A stretch of 18,253 bases of DNA from an uncultured Streptococcus sp. (GCA_902470035.1 CABREZ010000014.1:1-18253), one strand, 5' to 3'; numbered from the stretch's first letter, positions 7,781-15,040 are shown. Made by a program: numbers and translations. The notes: generated from the sequence alone by a model not told the origin.

Positions 7781-7865
7781 AAAGTGTCACAATCTTGTGA
7801 TTTTGCAGGAAGATGGATTTCTTTTCGAGTGGATTTTCTCTCTAGTTGCCATTTTTTGACACTTT
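7781..7865. promoter_or_regulatory. Inverted repeats in the SemiSWEET intergenic region
   Basis: Two structures overlap. TCACAATCTTGTGA (7787-7800) is a palindrome of 6-bp arms around 2 bases, the size of a repressor half-site pair. In addition AAAGTGTCA (7781-7789) and TGACACTTT (7857-7865) are perfect 9-bp inverted copies 67 bases apart, which could allow looping or paired binding. Neither is followed by a T run, so they are not terminators. The binding protein is not identified. Confidence 0.45.
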
Positions 7866-7882
7866 GTCTAATTCTTTTGCAA

Positions 7883-7898
7883 ATGTGATCGTTTTCAT
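7883..7898 (-). promoter_or_regulatory. Catabolite response element (cre)
   Basis: On the minus strand ATGAAAACGATCACAT fits the Gram-positive cre consensus WTGNAANCGNWNNCW at every defined position. CcpA binding here would link the divergent sugar transporters to carbon status. It lies 21 bases upstream of the -35 of copy 2 and about 130 bases upstream of the copy 1 promoter, so activation of copy 2 is as plausible as repression. Confidence 0.65.
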
Positions 7899-7908
7899 TT
7901 TGCGTAGC

Positions 7909-7948
7909 ATGCAAATTAATTGCATTATCTTCCTACTTATGCTATTTT
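7909..7948 (+). promoter_or_regulatory. Promoter of SemiSWEET copy 2 with overlapping inverted repeat
   Basis: TTGCAT (7920-7925) and TATTTT (7943-7948) are 17 bases apart, and TGC just before the -10 makes it an extended type. The arms ATGCAA and TTGCAT (7909-7914, 7920-7925) form an inverted repeat that includes the -35 itself, a typical operator position. Confidence 0.55.
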
Positions 7949-7969
7949 GATATACAGAGGTAAAATTTT

Positions 7970-8233
7970 ATGAACAAACAAAAAATCAACCAAATCGTTG
8001 GCTCGATCGGTGCCTTTATTGGGATTATCGTTTTCATTGCCTACATCCCACAAATTATTGCCAATTTACAGGGACATAAGGCCCAACCTTTCCAACCCTT
8101 GTCAGCTGCTATTTCTTGCTTGATCTGGGTCATTTATGGTTGGACAAAGGAACCTAAAAAAGACTGGATTTTGATTATTCCGAATTCAGCAGGTGTCATC
8201 CTAGGAGGATTGACTTTCCTAACATCACTCTAA
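7970..8233 (+). CDS. SemiSWEET sugar transporter, copy 2
   Basis: An 87-residue PQ-loop protein with three membrane helices: helix 1 with YIPQI (P27-Q28), helix 2 with ISCLIWVIYG (Trp53), and helix 3 with IPNSAGVIL (Asn72). The size and the PQ and Asn positions match bacterial SemiSWEETs, which act as dimers for facilitated sugar movement. AGAGG stands 9 bases before the ATG. It is clearly related to, but well diverged from, the divergent copy 1, so the duplication is not recent. The upstream region holds a cre site and palindromes. A terminator follows 11 bases after the stop, so it is monocistronic. Confidence 0.88.
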   Translation: MNKQKINQIVGSIGAFIGIIVFIAYIPQIIANLQGHKAQPFQPLSAAISCLIWVIYGWTKEPKKDWILIIPNSAGVILGGLTFLTSL

Positions 8234-8244
8234 AAGAAATCGAT

Positions 8245-8277
8245 AAAAAACCGAACTCTAGTGGTTCGGTTTTTTTG
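8245..8277 (+). terminator. Terminator of SemiSWEET copy 2
   Basis: AACCGAAC and GTTCGGTT form the stem with flanking A and T runs (TTTTTTT at the end). This is a standard rho-independent terminator 11 bases after the stop codon. Confidence 0.9.
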
Positions 8278-8322
8278 TATATCCCTTTGAAAAGCAAAAA
8301 CAATCGCAGTCGGTTTTCGTAC

Positions 8323-8346
8323 AAAAAAGCCCGCTATGAGCAAGCT
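8323..8346 (-). terminator. Minus-strand terminator, probably for ABC module 2
   Basis: On the minus strand AGCTTGCT pairs with AGCGGGCT (8 pairs including two G-U) around a CAT loop and is followed by TTTTTT. It lies about 255 bases beyond the permease stop at 8602, with the repeat element 8439-8576 between. The stretch 8347-8438 shows only an isolated TTGACA and no coding signal. Confidence 0.6.
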
Positions 8347-8438
8347 AAAAAAATTGACAATTCTTTTCTTTGAATAACCTATGCTGGATTATTGTGCAAA
8401 AATATCCAAATAATATCTGATTATTATTAGAGTATATT

Positions 8439-8576
8439 GAAACTTTCCGCTGTGAGAAAAGTGCCTGAAATAATCATGTTTCAGGCACTCGGAATTATTG
8501 AGACCTTAGGCTCAATAATTAGTCATGGAACTTCTTCGAAGTTCGCTGACGTCCGTACTCACCTAAGGAAAGTTTC
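8439..8576. repeat. Intergenic repeat element with inverted ends and three hairpins
   Basis: A 138-bp unit bounded by GAAACTTTCC (8439-8448) and its exact inverse GGAAAGTTTC (8567-8576). Inside are three successive perfect hairpins: GTGCCTGAAA/TTTCAGGCAC (8461-8488), AATTATTGAG/CTCAATAATT (8493-8520) and GAACTTC/GAAGTTC (8528-8544). A second copy begins at the right edge of the window with AAACTTTCCGCCGTGA. The architecture recalls streptococcal BOX/RUP-like or MITE elements. It has no open reading frame. The first hairpin is followed by TTTTCTC on the minus strand and could act as a weak terminator for the permease gene. Confidence 0.75.
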
Positions 8577-8601
8577 TAATTTAATTTGAGCTTCTCTTTT
8601 C

Positions 8602-10587
8602 CTAAATCTGCACAATCTTGCGATAACTCCGAGAGGTGATCCAAAAGACAACCAGGTAGGTGATGAGAAAGACAGCACAGACACTGAGGGTCACGATGAG
8701 GACTTGGCCACTATTAATGACGCCAAGGGCTTTGAGGATCAGGCGGATCATATGGTAGGCAAAGGCCAGGTGGACAAAGGCAAAGATGAGGGGAAGGAAG
8801 AAGACAGTCCGCACTTGACGGTTGATGGTCCGTTTGACCTCATCTTCATCAAGTCCCACCTGTTGGAGGATGACAAAGCGGTCACGGTCTTCATAGCCTT
8901 CTGAAATTTGCTTGTAGTAGATAACGATGACTGTTCCGACCATAAAGATCAATGACAAGAAAATACCGATAAAGAAGATGCCACCAAAGAGGCTATTCAT
9001 TTCTCTCACATTATATGCTCGATTGCCTCCATAGACAAATGTTCCTTGGGCCTGTTGGCTGCTCAATTCATCGATCATCTTGTCATAGCTAGCTGCCAGC
9101 TTGAGTTGCTGGTCTTCGTCAACATTGACATTGAAACCACCATAGATTTGGGTAACGACAGCAAGGTTCGAAAACTTGGCGACAAAAGCTGAAAGGTCAG
9201 GCACGATTAGGTAATTGAAATCCTCTGTCAGCATATTGAAGATGTTTGGGACATGATCGGTGATAAAATCCTTGGTCACTTCTTCCTTGACTTGAAAGTC
9301 TTGCCCATTAATAGTAAACTGCTTTTGCCCTTTCAGAGCCTTGTTGTGGGCAAAGAGGATGACCTGGTTGCCGGTCAGATCGACGTCTTCTCCTGTCATC
9401 TGCTCATAGCTAGCTACATCAAAGACCAGAAAGACTGTTCTCGGTCTGACATCGTGTTCATCATCAGGATAGACCGTGAAGTCTGTGCCCTTTTGTGATT
9501 CGACCCCAAAGGTGGCATAGTTCATCAGGTCACGATTTTTGATCTCAAGTTGGTGCTCAGAAGCAAACTCATCAAATTTCTGATTGATCTGATCCAGGTC
9601 TACCCCTTTTCCTTGAATGGAGAAATCATGTGGATTCATGATTTTCTTGATCATTTCACCACCGACATAGATGTTGGTGGCAGCAGAGATCGTCACCAAT
9701 ACCATGGTTGAGAGGATGGCAATGGTCGCAAGGCCCACTGCATTTTTCTTCATGCGATAGATGAGGTTAGAGACCGAGATCATGTTGTTGGGTTGGTAAT
9801 AATAACCCTTCTTTTTCTTAAGCAGGTGCAAAAAGACGGTGATTCCAGCATTAAAGAGCAGGTAGGTCCCAATCATGACCAAGATAACGGCTAGAAAGAA
9901 GATTACAATCGCAGACAATGGGTCTTTGACAGACAAGGCTAGGTAGTAGCCAAAACCGAGAGAGGCTAAGCCCAGGATGGTTTGAGGCCACAAGAAGCGG
10001 GCTTTCTTTTCACCACTAGCCTTCTCACGCGTCAATTGTAGGGCATTTAAACGAAGAATTCGCCAAGCATTGAGAAGACCCAAGAGGGAAAAGATGAGAC
10101 CAAAGGTGACGAAGATTGTGATCACAATCCCTGGTTGGAAGGTGGATACTAGCTGGACCTTCATCTTCATGAGTTTCAAGAGGAAGGCAAAAATCAGTTT
10201 GTCAAAGAAAGCCCCGATCAAGACACCGGCTGAGACAGTCACAAATCCAAAAATCAAGAGTTCCTTAAAGATCATACTGATGAGATGCCGCTTTTCAAGG
10301 CCCAGCATGCTGTAAATTCCCAGCTCCTTGGAGCGGTTTTTCATGACAAAGCTATTAGCATAGAGCACGATGATGGCTCCAGCAGCATTGACCACAAACA
10401 GTCCCAAGCCTAGGGTGAAGAGTATGGAAGATCCCCCTCGCAGCTTAGAAATGTTGGGATTAAAGGTCAGGGAGTCAAAGAGGTAGGCGATGGTCACTGC
10501 GAGAATGACCGCAATCGCAAAGGGATAATAGAGTTTGCGGTTCTTGATGAGATTAGAGCAAGCTAATTTAGTGGTTAATCGAAACAT
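8602..10587 (-). CDS. BceB-like ABC transporter permease, module 2
   Basis: A 661-residue Bce-type permease with the same 7+3 membrane arrangement and large extracellular domain (about 306-530) as module 1. Shared blocks include YANSFVMKNRSKELGIYSML, ISVSNLIYRMKKNAVGLAT near residue 275, and RFVILQQVGLDEDEV near 575, and it ends TSRSYRKIVQI. Membrane portions align without gaps at the start, while the external domain is largely different, as expected if each recognises its own antimicrobial peptide. The ATG at 10587 directly follows the ATPase stop with no gap, and GAGGTGGAG within the end of the ATPase gene serves as ribosome site. The partner is the ATPase at 10588-11346. Which of the two modules is the sensor for the kinase cannot be told from sequence. 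Confidence 0.93.
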   Translation of the reverse strand: MFRLTTKLACSNLIKNRKLYYPFAIAVILAVTIAYLFDSLTFNPNISKLRGGSSILFTLGLGLFVVNAAGAIIVLYANSFVMKNRSKELGIYSMLGLEKRHLISMIFKELLIFGFVTVSAGVLIGAFFDKLIFAFLLKLMKMKVQLVSTFQPGIVITIFVTFGLIFSLLGLLNAWRILRLNALQLTREKASGEKKARFLWPQTILGLASLGFGYYLALSVKDPLSAIVIFFLAVILVMIGTYLLFNAGITVFLHLLKKKKGYYYQPNNMISVSNLIYRMKKNAVGLATIAILSTMVLVTISAATNIYVGGEMIKKIMNPHDFSIQGKGVDLDQINQKFDEFASEHQLEIKNRDLMNYATFGVESQKGTDFTVYPDDEHDVRPRTVFLVFDVASYEQMTGEDVDLTGNQVILFAHNKALKGQKQFTINGQDFQVKEEVTKDFITDHVPNIFNMLTEDFNYLIVPDLSAFVAKFSNLAVVTQIYGGFNVNVDEDQQLKLAASYDKMIDELSSQQAQGTFVYGGNRAYNVREMNSLFGGIFFIGIFLSLIFMVGTVIVIYYKQISEGYEDRDRFVILQQVGLDEDEVKRTINRQVRTVFFLPLIFAFVHLAFAYHMIRLILKALGVINSGQVLIVTLSVCAVFLITYLVVFWITSRSYRKIVQI

Positions 10588-11346
10588 CTACTCCACCTCA
10601 CTTGCCATGACCGTCAAGGTATCCGAGATTTCTTGGAACATCTGACGTTCTGTTTTTTCCCCACGGAAGATCTGGTTGTAGAGAATCCCATCCTTGATAA
10701 AGAGCACGCGCTTGGCCCGAGCTGCTGCTGCGGTTGAGTGGGTCACCATGAGGATAGTTTGTCCCATGCTATTGATATCTTCAAAGACGTCAAGCAAAGC
10801 AGCCGAAGACTTGGAATCCAGCGCCCCTGTTGGCTCATCAGCGAGGAGAATTTCAGGTGAGGTGATGATAGCCCGTGCCACAGCCACCCGTTGTTTTTGC
10901 CCACCAGAGATTTCGTAAGGATATTTCTCTAAAAGTTGGTGAATGCCCAATTCCCGACTGACGCTATCGACCTTGCTCATCATTTCCTTGACCGGTCTGC
11001 GAGAAAGGACCAAAGGTAAGAGGATATTGTCCTTGACGGACAAGGTATCCAGCAGGTTGAAGTCTTGAAAGACAAAGCCTAGTTTTTCCCGACGAAAGCT
11101 GGATGCATCCTTATTCTTGATAGTTGAAGTATCAGTCCCGTTGAGGTAGACCCGCCCTTCCGTCGGCTGGTCCAGCATGGCTAGGATGTTGAGGAGGGTC
11201 GATTTCCCGGACCCTGATTCCCCCATGATGGCGACGTACTCCCCTTTTTCAACAGTGAAGTGAATATCCTTTAGGGCTTCAACCTGCGTCCCTTGAAAGC
11301 GAGTTTTGTAGATTTTTTTGATATGTTGAACGTCTAGCAATGACAT
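10588..11346 (-). CDS. BceA-like ABC transporter ATPase, module 2
   Basis: A 252-residue ATPase with Walker A GESGSGKST (42-50), FQD Q-loop, ISGGQ signature (146-150), Walker B ILLADE (166-171) and VTHS switch (His203). It is nearly identical to the module 1 ATPase: only Ala2Ser, Val9Ile, Asp140Glu and Ile246Val differ before the variable tail (MASEVE). The DNA shows more, mostly silent, differences. It starts at ATG 11346 with AAGGAGAAAAGT upstream, 15 bp after the stop of a 42-codon small gene, and is followed at once by the permease. The promoter with a BceR-type box lies at 11520-11593, before the small gene. Confidence 0.95.
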   Translation of the reverse strand: MSLLDVQHIKKIYKTRFQGTQVEALKDIHFTVEKGEYVAIMGESGSGKSTLLNILAMLDQPTEGRVYLNGTDTSTIKNKDASSFRREKLGFVFQDFNLLDTLSVKDNILLPLVLSRRPVKEMMSKVDSVSRELGIHQLLEKYPYEISGGQKQRVAVARAIITSPEILLADEPTGALDSKSSAALLDVFEDINSMGQTILMVTHSTAAAARAKRVLFIKDGILYNQIFRGEKTERQMFQEISDTLTVMASEVE

Positions 11347-11361
11347 ACTTTTCTCCTTATA

Positions 11362-11490
11362 CTAGTAGATCAAGAAAAATTCTTGGGTTTGTTGTAGGAC
11401 TTGGCGACCAAATTCCACCTTTTCCAAATCAGTTTTCTTATTTGGTTTCTTAATCTTTTTGGGTTCTTTCATCCATTTCAAGAGTTTCAT
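11362..11490 (-). CDS. Small basic protein (42 aa), first gene of ABC operon 2
   Basis: A 42-codon open frame with an excellent ribosome site: AAGGAGGT lies 7-8 bases before the ATG. It is placed between the BceR-controlled promoter and the ATPase gene, 15 bp from the latter. The product starts MKLLKWMKEPKKIKK, is rich in Lys in its first half, and ends in a more hydrophobic QQTQEFFLIY. It has no signal peptide or clear membrane span. Module 1 has no such gene in the same position. It is not recognised. It could be a small regulator or partner of the transporter (compare small proteins associated with VraDE-type systems), or a translated leader. It is too short for most gene finders. Confidence 0.7.
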   Translation of the reverse strand: MKLLKWMKEPKKIKKPNKKTDLEKVEFGRQVLQQTQEFFLIY

Positions 11491-11519
11491 TTTCTTGACC
11501 TCCTTCATTTGATGAGACT

Positions 11520-11593
11520 ATTGTATAAAAAATAAAAGGTGGTCACCATAACCTAACCTTTCATTTTGAATATTATTTCTTACAGTCTTGTAA
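11520..11593 (-). promoter_or_regulatory. BceR-type box and promoter of ABC operon 2
   Basis: The inverted repeat TTACA-N4-TGTAA lies at 11580-11593. On the minus strand GAAAGGTTAG follows after 17 bases (11562-11553), and the -10 TACAAT after a further 27 (11525-11520). All three elements and both spacings equal those of module 1, while the bases between differ. This is the signature of selection for a shared regulator and points to the response regulator at 16008-16685. Transcription would begin about 23 bases before the small gene. Confidence 0.82.
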
Positions 11594-11613
11594 GGAACGA
11601 ACCATGATTCATT

Positions 11614-12699
11614 TTATTGAAAATCTTCAACTTCTAATTCCATTAAGTCATCAACGCTTTTAGAAACTAGTTTATCAGTCCGAACTGCATGTTTCATCAA
11701 CATTTTTTCATATATATTTCTAACAAAACGACCATTAGAAAAATTTTCTGTATTTTTTTGGATTTCACTATTTAAATATCTTTCAAGAGAAAGTTTCAAC
11801 TCATTACTTAACTTATAATCATCCTGACGACATAAATGTTCTAGAATCGTCATTAGTTCTTTGGAAGAATAATCTCCAAACTCAATAAAGTAATTAAATC
11901 GAGATTTTAGTCCTTGATTTGATTCAAAAAATTTCTCCATCGGTTTACTATAGCCTGCAACAATGACAACTAAATCATCTCGATAGTCTTCTAAAGCCTT
12001 TGTTAATTCTGTTAAACATTCCCTCCCATAGGAATCTGTACTTTCGTTTTCGGTAATACTATACGCTTCATCAATAAAGAGAACTCCTCCCTTGGCCTTT
12101 TCAATAACACTTTTTACTTTAAGTGCTGTCTGTCCTTGATAACCAGCAATCAAATCCGTACGTGAAACTTCCGTAAAATGTCCTTTCGTTAACAGACCTA
12201 ACTGTTTATACATTTTGCCTACAATCCTAGCAACTGTGGTTTTTCCTGTGCCTGGATTGCCTGTAAATGCCATGTGTAAGGTTCGATTTGGAATCTTTAA
12301 GCCATTTTCTTTTCTAATTCTCTGGATATTCTGATAGGAAATTAGATTGTTGACTTCTTCCTTGACTTTATCTAAGCCAACTAAATGATTCAACTCATCT
12401 TTTAATTTATCAAAGGAAATTTCTTCAGACTTTTGATTTGTCTCTGTGTTCTTGTACTTCGATAGGCTAATATAACCAGAGTATTTTAAAAGTGACTCTG
12501 ATACCAAATTTGCAGTTGTTGCTACTTTCGTTGAAGCATCCTTTTTTTTAACAACTAGATACTGTAAAATATCGATTACTGATTCTTCAGAATAATCATT
12601 TAATAAAAGGGCTATTTTTTCAATAAATTGACCTTTTGATCCTGTTTGAATATCAAATTTTTTTGATATCTCAATTAATTCATCCTGATAACGACTCAT
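11614..12699 (-). CDS. CbxX/CfqX (SpoVK)-type AAA+ ATPase
   Basis: A 361-residue protein, last gene of the three-gene cassette. Residues 1-95 form a family-specific N-terminal region and the AAA+ module covers about 96-345: VGLDKVKEEV, Walker A GNPGTGKT (147-154), Walker B VLFIDEA (206-212), sensor-1 region VVIVAGY (244-250), arginine finger in GLKSRF (Arg267), and sensor-2 Arg324 in NGRFVRN. This is the CbxX/CfqX group, which includes Rubisco activase CbbX, SpoVK and the N-terminal partner domain of type VII EccA. These are ring-shaped remodelling motors. All catalytic residues are present. The ATG at 12699 is 4 bases after the preceding stop, and its GAGG site lies within that gene's end, so expression is coupled. 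The client is probably one of the two upstream proteins. No terminator is seen between this gene and the ABC operon 2 promoter. Confidence 0.9.
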   Translation of the reverse strand: MSRYQDELIEISKKFDIQTGSKGQFIEKIALLLNDYSEESVIDILQYLVVKKKDASTKVATTANLVSESLLKYSGYISLSKYKNTETNQKSEEISFDKLKDELNHLVGLDKVKEEVNNLISYQNIQRIRKENGLKIPNRTLHMAFTGNPGTGKTTVARIVGKMYKQLGLLTKGHFTEVSRTDLIAGYQGQTALKVKSVIEKAKGGVLFIDEAYSITENESTDSYGRECLTELTKALEDYRDDLVVIVAGYSKPMEKFFESNQGLKSRFNYFIEFGDYSSKELMTILEHLCRQDDYKLSNELKLSLERYLNSEIQKNTENFSNGRFVRNIYEKMLMKHAVRTDKLVSKSVDDLMELEVEDFQ

Positions 12700-12703
12700 T
12701 TTG

Positions 12704-13390
12704 TTACCTCATCAATAAAATGATTAACGTCACAACAGCAAATCCAGTAGCTATGCCTGTCAAAACAAAAGAGGTTAATAGTTTATTCGATAGGATATTT
12801 ACTTGACTTTTTACAGAATCTAATTCATTCTTTAACTGCGAAATTTCTGAAGATTCATCTTTCATGATACTTGAGGACTTTTCTATCTCCTCAACCCTAC
12901 TTTCAAGTTGCTCAATAAGAGTGACTAGTTTACTAGAATCAATCTCAGATAGTTGAGCCGATACTTTTTCTTTAAACTGTTTTAAAGCGACTAAGGTGGC
13001 CGTTTGTTTATCGATTGACTTATCAATTCTTTCTTGTTCTATTAAAATCTTTTCATTTGTCTTTTTAATCGCAGAAACAGACGTTAGTATAGCTTGAATA
13101 TAATCCTTATCCAATGCTTCTAGAGCTTTATATACTTCACCAAATTCTTTAATTAAGTTTTGATCACGATCATAAACATTTGAAAAATACTTCTGAAGTT
13201 TTTCAATCAATGAATTTAGTTCTTTCCCAGTCACTCCGTGTTCAGCCCACTCTATTCCAAAGATATCTTCATGTGTACGAACTTTATCAAACTTTAACTC
13301 TTTAACATCTTGTTCAGCAAATTGTTTCAATTGTTCCTTTGCTGCATTAAAATCATGATTACTAATCTGTAAATCAAATTCTTTTTCCAT
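12704..13390 (-). CDS. Tail-anchored coiled-coil protein of unknown function
   Basis: A 228-residue protein, middle gene of the cassette. Residues 1-60 are soluble, with an FGIEWAEHGVTGKELN stretch. Residues 60-200 are largely helical with heptad-like spacing (KEFGEVYKALEALDKDYI, then LIEQLESRVEEIEKS and ISQLKNELDSVKSQV). A single hydrophobic segment at about 204-227 ends the chain, so the protein should be tail-anchored with the bulk in the cytoplasm. It has no enzymatic motif. AGGAGATATT precedes the ATG at 13390, 8 bases after the upstream stop. Position and structure suggest an adaptor that ties the AAA+ ATPase to the membrane or to the large membrane protein. That is inference. Confidence 0.8.
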   Translation of the reverse strand: MEKEFDLQISNHDFNAAKEQLKQFAEQDVKELKFDKVRTHEDIFGIEWAEHGVTGKELNSLIEKLQKYFSNVYDRDQNLIKEFGEVYKALEALDKDYIQAILTSVSAIKKTNEKILIEQERIDKSIDKQTATLVALKQFKEKVSAQLSEIDSSKLVTLIEQLESRVEEIEKSSSIMKDESSEISQLKNELDSVKSQVNILSNKLLTSFVLTGIATGFAVVTLIILLMR

Positions 13391-13398
13391 AATATCTC

Positions 13399-15024
13399 CT
13401 AATCCATTAGCTCCGCCAATAAGGCATCGATTTCTGTAAATTCATTATCATCTTTTTCTTTTTCCTCAAGTAAGAAAGAAAGTTCATCCTTCATTATTTT
13501 TCCCGCTTGACGATGTCGATCTTCCATTTGACTTAAAGACTCCATTTTATCTACCTGCACAAGTGCCATTTCAACCGCATTCATTTGGTCTTGTACAATC
13601 AGTTTATCATTGTATTTATCAATTTTTTTATTTGTTAATTCATCAATCTGTTTGTCGACAACCATTTGATCAATTAACTTCAAGACAAATGCACCGGCTA
13701 TACCAGCTACTGTTACTCCCATAAATGTCCCGATTAGACCAGACAAACTTCCTAGCAATGGGATTTCTACAGCAAGTGGAGGAAAAATGGATAACAAAGT
13801 TGCTCCAATCGCACTACTTAAAACGATCGCTCCAGCAGCCGTTACTCCTGCGACAATAATTTTTCCTATCTCAAGCATTTTAACACTTGTACTCTTATTT
13901 TTATTTTCTGGATTTTTTAAATAGTCAATCGCCTCGGTAAGAGATCTCCAACCTTGCTGAATAAAAGTCCAGACCTGCATAAATGTTCCAACTACAGGAC
14001 CAATGATAGAAGTAGCTAACATCGTAACCATCGATTGCCCAACACCAAGGACATGATGAGAAAGATTAGACATAAAGTTTGAAATAGCTTCCTTTACTTT
14101 TGTAATGAAGGTTCCGAAATTCTTCTCTTTTTCACCCAACCAAGAAATAAACTTCTTAACAATCTCTCTCAAAAATTCTGTCAACAATTGAAGTACAGCA
14201 GCTTTTAAGGCTTTTCCTGTCACTTTCAAAGCCTCATTACGTCGTGACTTTTTGCCAGACTGTATGGCAATATTTTTATTCTCATCTTTTCTATTTTTTA
14301 GCTCCTCTCTAGCCTCCTGATCATCTTTTTCTAATTGTTTTCTGTCAATATTAAAACGTTCTTCCGACTTCAACCCATTCCTTTCAGAGTTCAAAAACTC
14401 TTTCATAGTTTTATCACCCTTGGACATATTTGCAGAAGCATCTAAATCATGTAAATTTTTAGAGCTGTTGGCAAACTCTTTAACTTGCTCTTTAGAGAAA
14501 AATGCTGCCATTTCGATATCATTTAATTGTTCTTTAATGGAAACCGTATGATCTTTATGAACAGCCGCGGACCCCATATCTCTTCCCTTATCAAAAAATT
14601 TACGAGCGTCTTTCTTTAAAACTCTTTCACCATTTTTATTAGTGGTAAAATTATCCTGCCATTTGTCATATCTTTCTTGATAATTAAACTCTCTATTGTG
14701 TGATGCAAATTTCCCTTTTTCAAAATTTTCAGCAGTTTGTATATGTGCTTCTTTTCGTAAATCTAGTTTTTGTCCGTTGTTATCTTTAATAAACTCTTCA
14801 CCAATTTGGACTGCTAATTGATTTTGAACTTGGTCCCAAATGATGTCTTGAATGGCTTCTTCAAGATACTGGTTATTTTGTAGTTTTTCTCTATCTTCCT
14901 CAATTGAAGAAAGTTCATCTAAAATATCATTTAACTCAACTTGAAGACTACTTCTTAGATCTATCAAATTGCCATATTCTAATTCATTATTAGTAATCTT
15001 TAATGTTTCATTTTTATTTTCCAT
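13399..15024 (-). CDS. Large membrane protein with HNH-like motif, cassette gene 1
   Basis: A 541-residue protein of unknown function. The N-terminal about 270 residues are charged and helical, and contain D158-H159, then N190-L191, then N199-M-S-K-G-D-K205. This D-H ... N-L ... N-x-S-K-G pattern recalls HNH (beta-beta-alpha metal) endonucleases, though the usual zinc-binding cysteines are absent. An amphipathic helix pair (275-325) leads to three hydrophobic stretches at about 326-353, 386-413 and 423-452, rich in Gly and Ala. A coiled-coil tail follows (455-525) and the acidic end is LLAELMD. There is no signal peptide. The ATG at 15024 lies 16 bases behind the kinase stop, with AAAGGG upstream. 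The DNA is more AT-rich than the flanking genes, and codons such as TTA and ATA look commoner. A phage-defence or membrane-effector role is possible but not shown. Confidence 0.75.
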   Translation of the reverse strand: MENKNETLKITNNELEYGNLIDLRSSLQVELNDILDELSSIEEDREKLQNNQYLEEAIQDIIWDQVQNQLAVQIGEEFIKDNNGQKLDLRKEAHIQTAENFEKGKFASHNREFNYQERYDKWQDNFTTNKNGERVLKKDARKFFDKGRDMGSAAVHKDHTVSIKEQLNDIEMAAFFSKEQVKEFANSSKNLHDLDASANMSKGDKTMKEFLNSERNGLKSEERFNIDRKQLEKDDQEAREELKNRKDENKNIAIQSGKKSRRNEALKVTGKALKAAVLQLLTEFLREIVKKFISWLGEKEKNFGTFITKVKEAISNFMSNLSHHVLGVGQSMVTMLATSIIGPVVGTFMQVWTFIQQGWRSLTEAIDYLKNPENKNKSTSVKMLEIGKIIVAGVTAAGAIVLSSAIGATLLSIFPPLAVEIPLLGSLSGLIGTFMGVTVAGIAGAFVLKLIDQMVVDKQIDELTNKKIDKYNDKLIVQDQMNAVEMALVQVDKMESLSQMEDRHRQAGKIMKDELSFLLEEKEKDDNEFTEIDALLAELMD

Positions 15025-15040
15025 AATAATCCCTTTTTAA

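Noticed and set aside
8345..8438. Orphan TTGACA as a promoter
   Set aside because: No acceptable -10 lies 16-18 bases downstream and no coding frame follows.
8439..8576. CRISPR or riboswitch interpretation of the repeat region
   Set aside because: The hairpins differ from one another and are not evenly spaced direct repeats. No downstream gene on either strand has it as a leader.
13399..15024. Cassette gene 1 as an LXG-type or type VII-secreted toxin
   Set aside because: The CbxX-type ATPase resembles the EccA partner, but there is no LXG or WXG domain, no secretion gene nearby and no immunity gene, and the hydrophobic segments are internal.
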